Made by a program: the position numbers and the translations under genes
The notes under the pieces: generated by a model
Databases searched by the model: none
Told to the model about the DNA's origin: nothing
Seen by the model: the letters and a program-made list of their open reading frames with translations, nothing else
From: CBDCWT01 sp965223305
GTDB lineage: Bacteria; Planctomycetota; Planctomycetia; Pirellulales; Pirellulaceae
Direction of reading: 5' to 3'
DNA: 10,388 bases
Assembly (NCBI GenBank): GCA_965223305.1
Contig: CBDCWT010000012.1
Span: 1 to 10,388, forward strand
Shown here: positions 5,244-10,388 of the stretch, piece after piece
How the letters are laid out: each line of letters begins with the position of its first letter
Numbering within the stretch: the first letter of the stretch is position 1

Positions 5244-6434
5244 TCAGTCCAGTGAAATCTGCGAAACCGGTTGGCTCTCCAGTGGAGGGCCGTCCACTGT
5301 GGGTGACCCCGCGGCGAGCTGCTCAGTGCGGATGACCTCACCCGTGTCCGACCACGCAATCCACTCCCCGTCCTTGGCACCGGTAAGGAAGGACCCTTCC
5401 TCCTGCTTTTGGCCATTGGCGTGCCACTTCGTCCAACGACCGTCACGCTGGCCATCACGGTAGACGCCGCTCAAGAGCCGTTGCCCGTTTTGGTGCCACC
5501 AGCTGTGTTCGCCGACCGGGAGACCCTGCTCGAAGGTACCCGAATAACGGACCGTGCCGTTGATGTGCCATTCGGTCCACTTGCCAACCCGAAGTTCCTC
5601 ACCCGCAGTTTCGTTTCGGGTTACCTCGATCGTGCCCGCCCACCAATCAACCTGAGTCGACCACTCGATATTCGATCGGAGCACCCACCCTTCCGACTCT
5701 TTGTGCTCCTTGTCGTACCAGTTGACTAGCGGCACGAGTTGTTTTCCGCGGCGATAGTATTCACGAGCCCAAATCGTGCTATCCTGCTTCCAGGCGATCG
5801 ATTCACCATCTGGCAGGCCATCGCGAAACGCCATCTCCTGTTTTTGCTGACCGCCGGGGTACCAGATTGTCGCCGAACCATCGAGAACTCCCTGCTTGAA
5901 TTCCCAAGAGCCGACAATCTTGTTCTGGCTGTCGACGACCGTCCACATGCCGTGCAGTCTTCCCTGCTCGAATGTTGCTTGCGACGTAAACGGTGGCTGG
6001 AAATCTCCTTGGACACCGGCAAAACTGGCAAGTGTGCGGAACCATTGGCCCTCGCGCCTGCCGTGCAGATACTCGCCTTGCGCGATCACTCGGCCTTGCG
6101 GATCCCACATCATCCAAGGACCGTGATTGACGTAGTTTCGTTGCTCGTCCTGCTTGACGGCCCGCTGGATCTTGACGGCGCGGTTGGCGTAACGCTCTGT
6201 GATCAACTCACCCCCATCGGGCACAGCGATGGTGGTAGTGGTGCTGGTTGGGTTGCGATGTTGCCCACCGGTCGCCGGTGGGGACGGTGGTCGCGGCACG
6301 GCCAGCCGGTTGAGAGGAATCGGCTGGGCCAGCTGTGCGGGGGCGGGAAGCCCAGCCGCTTGACCGGCAGCTGGTAGCAGCAGCGCCAGCGAGAACGCGA
6401 CAGGCAAGGGACGCACGGGTGCGGAGATAGCCAT
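5244..6434 (-). CDS. secreted YwqK-family / MORN-like repeat protein
   Basis: This gives 396 residues from ATG 6434. The N terminus MAISAPVRPLPVAFSLALLL ends in PAAGQAAG and is a signal peptide, which is why this start is preferred over ATG 6482, which would place 16 residues before it. A proline/threonine-rich linker follows (to about residue 80). Then about eight copies of a 20-25 residue motif run to about residue 370, typified by HGPWMMWDPQGRVIAQGEY, GKWTEWHINGTVRYSGTF, GRWTKWHANGQKQEEGSF and DGEWIAWSDTGEVIRTE. This G-x-W-x-x-W-x-x-N/D-G-x pattern is that of the MORN_2/YwqK group, often labelled 'toxin-antitoxin YwqK family antitoxin'. No toxin gene neighbours it, so the antitoxin label should not be taken literally here; a secreted beta-hairpin repeat scaffold is the safer description. 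The unit around residues 225-275 is degenerate. It stands apart from the RND gene upstream by about 785 bases and is probably transcribed alone. Confidence 0.85.
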   Translation of the reverse strand: MAISAPVRPLPVAFSLALLLPAAGQAAGLPAPAQLAQPIPLNRLAVPRPPSPPATGGQHRNPTSTTTTIAVPDGGELITERYANRAVKIQRAVKQDEQRNYVNHGPWMMWDPQGRVIAQGEYLHGRREGQWFRTLASFAGVQGDFQPPFTSQATFEQGRLHGMWTVVDSQNKIVGSWEFKQGVLDGSATIWYPGGQQKQEMAFRDGLPDGESIAWKQDSTIWAREYYRRGKQLVPLVNWYDKEHKESEGWVLRSNIEWSTQVDWWAGTIEVTRNETAGEELRVGKWTEWHINGTVRYSGTFEQGLPVGEHSWWHQNGQRLLSGVYRDGQRDGRWTKWHANGQKQEEGSFLTGAKDGEWIAWSDTGEVIRTEQLAAGSPTVDGPPLESQPVSQISLD

Positions 6435-6695
6435 GGGACCTACCCAGTTACCAGGGGAATAGCCTCCCTGCGTACCATCCATGCGTGCATCCGAGCGGAA
6501 GGATTATCGGCGATTCCCGCTTGTCAGCTGGAGCAGGCCGCCCGGCCCCCTTAGAATCCGCATGGCCGTTGCCAGACACACCTCCGGGGAGTTCGCCCCT
6601 CAGCGGCGATCGCGTCGTGCTGGAAACTCAACTTTCGAACCTGATCCCGGGGGAGGATGTGCAGCTTAGCGCTCACAAACCTGCGGACATCGACT

Positions 6696-6877
6696 TCACC
6701 CTCCCGCGCGGAGGTGGTATCACGGTTAAACAGCGGGACATCCTCACCCTCCCGCGCGCGGGAGGGTCGGACGCGATAGCGTCCGGGGAGGGCTGCCCGA
6801 GAGTGATCGCCCCGAGGCTTGGCCCCCCTCTCCGGCCCTTTGGGCCGACTCTCCCCAAGGGGCCCCAAGGGGAGAGT
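6696..6877. repeat. cluster of GC-rich palindromes with an internal direct repeat
   Basis: TCACCCTCCCGCGCG occurs twice in direct orientation (6696-6710 and 6744-6758). The second copy begins a perfect 22-base palindrome at 6746-6767. It is followed by CGGACGC-GATA-GCGTCCG (6768-6785), CGGCCC-TTT-GGGCCG (6833-6847), and a stem of ACTCTCCCC (6848-6856) with GGGGAGAGT (6869-6877) enclosing AAGGGGCCCCAA. None has a following T-run, so they are not standard terminators. They resemble short palindromic intergenic repeats of the REP kind, but dispersal in the genome cannot be judged from one window. Confidence 0.7.
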
Positions 6878-6931
6878 GAAGAAAGATGATATCACGCACC
6901 AACTTAGAAGCGCGAACTCAGGGGGTAGGGG

Positions 6932-7090
6932 GTAGGCCGGAACAAGCGGCGCAAAGGGCCATCCAATCGCATTTTCCTCGCCGCGCCGTTCCGGCACGGT
7001 CGAACGCTCAGCACCTGGTACCGCCGGCACGGCGCGGCGATCAGGTCGGGCCAGAAACCAGCCTCTCCCACGCCGCTTGTTCCGGCCTAC
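6932..7090. repeat. nested inverted-repeat unit (20-bp outer arms, 12-bp inner arms)
   Basis: The outer arms GTAGGCCGGAACAAGCGGCG (6932-6951) and its exact reverse complement (7071-7090) are 119 bases apart. Inside them lies a second exact pair, TCGCCGCGCCGT (6978-6989) and ACGGCGCGGCGA (7029-7040), whose stem continues with CCGGC/GCCGG after one mismatch. Two exact nested dyads with a common centre region suggest a single evolved unit of about 159 bases, either a second type of MITE-like element or a structured RNA. No obvious target duplication was found at its edges. Confidence 0.65.
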
Positions 7091-7219
7091 AACTGAACAA
7101 GCTGCCCGCACGGCGCCCGGCAAAATCGGCACAGCCGTTGCCACACCACCTTGCGAAGTCCTTGTCGGCGACAGTTGGTGAAGCGGTGTGATAGGCATCC
7201 CACCTTGTTTGCTACTATG

Positions 7220-10200
7220 TCAAACATCGCGGCCCAGCTGTTCACCCTCCTCGACCATCTCCACTTCGCTGCGGCTTTCGCGAGTCACGCGTTGTGCGGA
7301 TTGCATGCCGAATTTCCAGAACAGCGCAGGACGAACGAGAAACTCCAGCAGTGTGCTGCTGACGAGTCCACCGATGATCACGGTGGCGACTGGATAGAGA
7401 AGTTCTTTGCCCGGTTCACCGGCCGCCAACGCCAACGGTACCAGGCCGATTCCCGAGGTGAGTGCAGTCATCAGCACCGGGGCGAGTCGCTCTTGTCCGG
7501 CCCGAACGATCAGATCGACCGTCCAGTCCTCGCCTTCAAACTGGACGAGATGCAGGTAGTGGTTGATCAACAAAATGCCATTTCGCGACGCAATTCCACA
7601 TAGTGAGATGAAGCCCACCATAGCCGCCACAGTGAGCGTTTGGCCTGTGATATAGATGGCGGCGACACTTCCAATGAAGGCCATCGGCAGCGCGACCATG
7701 ACTTGCAGGGCCAGGTTGGTACTGCGAAACATGGTGAACAGTACCAGGAACATGCCGATCAACGAGATGACAAACAGGATGGCAATCGTCCGAGATGCGG
7801 CCTGCTGGCTTTCGAACTGCCCACCGTATTCCACGAAATAGCCGGACGGCAGTGTCTGCTCGATCGGCCGCAGCTTGGTCCTGATGTCTTCGACAACATC
7901 CACCAGGCCGCGATCGGCGACATTGCATTGGAGCACGATTCGCCGATGCACCTGTTCTCGGTTAATCGTGTTGGGCCCGCCGCCTCGATAGATGTTGGCT
8001 ACCGACCCGAGTTTGGTCGTTCCACCGTCGGGCAAGTGGACAGTGAGCCGCTGCAGGGTTTCCAGGTTTTCCCGATATCGTTCATCAAAGCGCACAAGCA
8101 GGTCGAAGGTTTTCTGGCCCTCGAGAACCTCCGAGACGACCTCACCATTCATTGCAGTCTCGATCAGTTCCGTAATGTCGCCGCGCGTCAATCCGTATTG
8201 CTTCAACTGATGGCCGTCGATCTCTATCCGGAGCTGCGGGATGGTAACTTGAGGTTCGACTTGCAGATCCTGGACTCCATCGATGCTGGAGATCGCGCTG
8301 CGCATCTCGTTGGCCTTTCGCCGCAGCACGTCAAGCTCGTCGCCATACAGCTTAATCGCTACCTGGGCCCTCACACCGGAGAGCATGTGTGAGATTAGAT
8401 GGGCCAACGGCTGTTCGACGCTACTGACGATGCCGGGAATCTCCGCCAGCCGTTCACGGATATCACCCAAGATGGCTTGGCGGGTCCGTGTGGTGTCGGA
8501 ACTGAAAGACAGGATCATCTCCGTGGCGTTGACGCCTTCCGCGTGTTCGTCCAACTCGGCCCGTCCGGTCTTACGAACTAACGTATCGAGGTCGGCGATT
8601 TCCAGTAGTCGGCGCTCGGCGGTGGCTGCGATCTGGTTCGATTTTTGCAAAGACGTTCCCGGTGGGAGCAGCACATTGACCTGTACCGAACCCTCGTTGA
8701 ACGGCGGCAGCAGGTCGTTGTCCAGCTGCCAGGCGGCAATGCCGGCCAAGGCGACTGCCACCAGCGCCAGGGTGAGAATTATAGACGGCGCCGCTAGGCT
8801 GCTGCGAATGGTGCGGCCTGCGACCCACTTCAGAAAATGCAGTACCCATCCATCCCCTTCGTGTTGGGCGAACCGAGTGCCGGAGAGCAGCCAGTACGAG
8901 AGCACGGGCGTGACGGTCAGCGACACCAATAACGAGGAGAGAATCGACACGATGTAAGCCACACCCAGAGGTGTGAAGAGCCTTCCTGGGATGCCCGCCA
9001 GCGCGAACAGCGGGATAAAGACGAGCACGACGATAAGTGTGCCGAAGACAATCGAATTGCGAATTTCAACACTAGCTTGAAAGACAACTAATAGCGGATG
9101 CTCGGGTTCGGAATGCGTCTGGTTCTCCCGCAGACGGCGGAAGATGTTCTCGACGTCCACGATCGCGTCGTCGACCAATTCACCGATCGCTACTGCGATG
9201 CCCCCCAGCGTCATGGTGTTGATGGACAGGTCGAAGGCTCTGAAGACGAGACCAGTCATTACGATCGACAGCGGGATCGCCGTGAGCGTGATGAACGTCG
9301 TGCGGAAATTGAGCAGAAAGATCAAGAGGATGATGACCACCAGAATACCGCCGTCGCGCAACGCCTCGATTACGTTCTCAATGGCCAAATCGATGAAGGT
9401 CTTCTGCTGGTAGAGATCTGGCCGGATGCGAATGTCCTGCGGAAGACGGCTTTCAAGCTGCGCAAGCAGCTCGCTAAGCTGTTCCGTCACCCGCCGAGTA
9501 TCCGCGTGCGGCTGCTTGTTGACTGTCAGCACGATCGCCGAACCGCCACTGAAACTGCCGTCACTGTGACGGGCGAACGCCGCACTGTCGCCGCGTTTGA
9601 CTTGCGAGCCCTCGATGACTTCTGCGACCTGCCCGAGCAGCGTGGATTGACCGTCGCGGTGTTTGACCACGATCTCTTCCAGTTGCCGTGAGCTGCTGAC
9701 ACGACCCAATGCACGCACTAGCAACTCGTTCGGTCCTTGCTCATCAAGATAGCCACCGGTAGCGTTCTGATTGCTCGCCTCCAACGCCCCTTTGACCTCC
9801 CGCAAGGTGACTCCGTACTTCAGCAGCAACTCTGGCTTGACCAGCACCTGGTATTGCTTTCTTTCGCCCCCCATCACAAAGACCTGTGAGACGCCCGGAA
9901 CCGTCAGCAGCTGCTGGCGAACAACCCAGTCGGCCAGCGTCCGCTGCTGCATCGGCGAAGTCCTACGATGAACTTCGAGCCGACCCCCGCTGCGCAAGAT
10001 CGTGAACCAGCGGCGTGTGGCCCGGTCCGACAGCGACCAGCGTTGCCCGTACTCTTCCGTATGGATGACTGGTTTGCCGGGAAGGTAGATGTCATGCCGA
10101 GCAAATTCTTGGCGGAGTGAATCGGCAAATTCGCGTTCGTTCAGAGCCGCTGCATGGGAACGATCGACGGCGAACAGCCGAGTTTGTTCGTCCGGCTCGC

Positions 10201-10388
10201 TGTACATGCCGATCAGCATGATTTGGCCCATGATCGACGAGATCGGAGCTAACTGGGGACGAACCCCTGCGGGCAGCCGCTGGCTGGCCAAGGCGATCCG
10301 CTCGCTCACGATTTGGCGATCCACATAGATGTCCGTGCCCCAATCGAACTCGACGTAGATCACCGAGACGCCGACGCCGGATGAACTC
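7220..10388 (-). CDS. heavy-metal RND efflux pump, CusA/CzcA family, 5' end cut by window edge
   Basis: This is the inner-membrane proton/metal antiporter subunit of a tripartite efflux system. The frame is open from the right edge (SGVGVSVIYVEFDWGTDIYV, the family motif near residue 100) to TGA 7220, about 1,055 codons; roughly 80-100 N-terminal residues with the first membrane helix are missing. Counting from the GTG at 10363, the family motif RTLADWVVRQQLLTVPGVSQ is at 141-160 and the helix DGGILVVIILLIFLLNF at 337-353. The charged helix VDDAIVDVEN, which holds the proton-relay Asp/Glu residues, is at 397-406, and the C-terminal helices start at about 860. Met 616 and Met 660 sit near two CusA copper-binding methionines; the third appears to be replaced, so the metal is uncertain. 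Residues about 54-136 are an insertion absent from E. coli CusA. Partner periplasmic-adaptor and outer-membrane genes would lie to the right. The product is certain at family level; the substrate is open. Confidence 0.95.
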   Translation of the reverse strand, partial: SSSGVGVSVIYVEFDWGTDIYVDRQIVSERIALASQRLPAGVRPQLAPISSIMGQIMLIGMYSEPDEQTRLFAVDRSHAAALNEREFADSLRQEFARHDIYLPGKPVIHTEEYGQRWSLSDRATRRWFTILRSGGRLEVHRRTSPMQQRTLADWVVRQQLLTVPGVSQVFVMGGERKQYQVLVKPELLLKYGVTLREVKGALEASNQNATGGYLDEQGPNELLVRALGRVSSSRQLEEIVVKHRDGQSTLLGQVAEVIEGSQVKRGDSAAFARHSDGSFSGGSAIVLTVNKQPHADTRRVTEQLSELLAQLESRLPQDIRIRPDLYQQKTFIDLAIENVIEALRDGGILVVIILLIFLLNFRTTFITLTAIPLSIVMTGLVFRAFDLSINTMTLGGIAVAIGELVDDAIVDVENIFRRLRENQTHSEPEHPLLVVFQASVEIRNSIVFGTLIVVLVFIPLFALAGIPGRLFTPLGVAYIVSILSSLLVSLTVTPVLSYWLLSGTRFAQHEGDGWVLHFLKWVAGRTIRSSLAAPSIILTLALVAVALAGIAAWQLDNDLLPPFNEGSVQVNVLLPPGTSLQKSNQIAATAERRLLEIADLDTLVRKTGRAELDEHAEGVNATEMILSFSSDTTRTRQAILGDIRERLAEIPGIVSSVEQPLAHLISHMLSGVRAQVAIKLYGDELDVLRRKANEMRSAISSIDGVQDLQVEPQVTIPQLRIEIDGHQLKQYGLTRGDITELIETAMNGEVVSEVLEGQKTFDLLVRFDERYRENLETLQRLTVHLPDGGTTKLGSVANIYRGGGPNTINREQVHRRIVLQCNVADRGLVDVVEDIRTKLRPIEQTLPSGYFVEYGGQFESQQAASRTIAILFVISLIGMFLVLFTMFRSTNLALQVMVALPMAFIGSVAAIYITGQTLTVAAMVGFISLCGIASRNGILLINHYLHLVQFEGEDWTVDLIVRAGQERLAPVLMTALTSGIGLVPLALAAGEPGKELLYPVATVIIGGLVSSTLLEFLVRPALFWKFGMQSAQRVTRESRSEVEMVEEGEQLGRDV

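Larger units (their letters stand above)
6483..7219. other. long non-coding region rich in hairpins
   Basis: No credible gene was found in these 737 bases, between the start of the YwqK-type gene and the stop of the RND gene, both on the minus strand. A 215-residue minus frame (6551-7198) and several plus frames read through palindromes. They give Arg/Pro/Gly-rich translations without domains, typical of spurious frames. The region contains a cluster of hairpins at 6696-6877, a G-rich run GGGGGTAGGGGGTAGG at 6921-6936, and a nested inverted repeat at 6932-7090. A promoter for the YwqK-type gene should lie at its left end but could not be defined. Confidence 0.65.

Noticed and set aside
6921..6936. 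G-quadruplex in GGGGGTAGGGGGTAGG
   Set aside because: Only two long G-runs are present and the third is GG, so a stable four-run structure is not supported.
6551..7198. 215-residue minus-strand open frame
   Set aside because: It reads through palindromes and inverted repeats, is Arg/Pro/Gly-rich, and shows no domain, ribosome site or family resemblance.
7640..9691. Plus-strand open frames of about 200-250 residues inside the RND gene
   Set aside because: They are antisense to a gene whose full-length protein matches a known family throughout.

Overview
The window looks like chromosomal DNA from a planctomycete, probably of the Pirellula/Blastopirellula type. This rests on family content rather than any marker gene. 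It has a secreted DUF1800 protein, an unusually long heavy-metal RND pump with an N-terminal insertion, several signal-peptide proteins of unknown function, low gene density and intergenic DNA full of palindromes. No rRNA, tRNA, CRISPR array or transposase gene was found.

Layout, left to right. Positions 1-1597 (minus strand) hold a DUF1800 family protein cut by the left edge. Positions 1598-2250 are non-coding with one palindrome cluster. A 182-base hairpin element (copy 1) lies at 2251-2432, directly on the stop codon of a small secreted minus-strand protein (2429-2680). A plus-strand gene at 3188-3904 encodes a signal peptide followed by 34 tandem KGGAAQ-type hexapeptides and ends at a strong terminator that works in both directions. 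From 5009 down to 4064 (minus) is a HIRAN-domain gene with a KTSC-like C-terminal domain, split by the second, inverted copy of the 182-base element (4635-4816). A secreted YwqK/MORN-like repeat protein follows at 5244-6434 (minus). Positions 6483-7219 are non-coding but dense in hairpins and nested inverted repeats. A CusA/CzcA-type RND metal efflux pump, missing its N terminus at the right edge, fills 7220-10388 (minus).

The most interesting result is the pair of near-identical, inverted, palindromic elements (3 differences in 182 bases by eye), both flanked by CTAA. Removing copy 2 together with one CTAA rejoins the HIRAN reading frame exactly and restores the expected motif across the junction. 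This shows a recent insertion of a short non-autonomous mobile element with a 4-base (or TA-containing) target duplication. Copy 1 used the TTAG that contains a stop codon, so that protein was unchanged. The second notable feature is the secreted lysine/glutamine/glycine repeat protein.

The genes do not form one obvious pathway. The metal pump probably belongs to an operon extending to the right, and the DUF1800 gene to a cluster extending to the left. The middle is accessory DNA.
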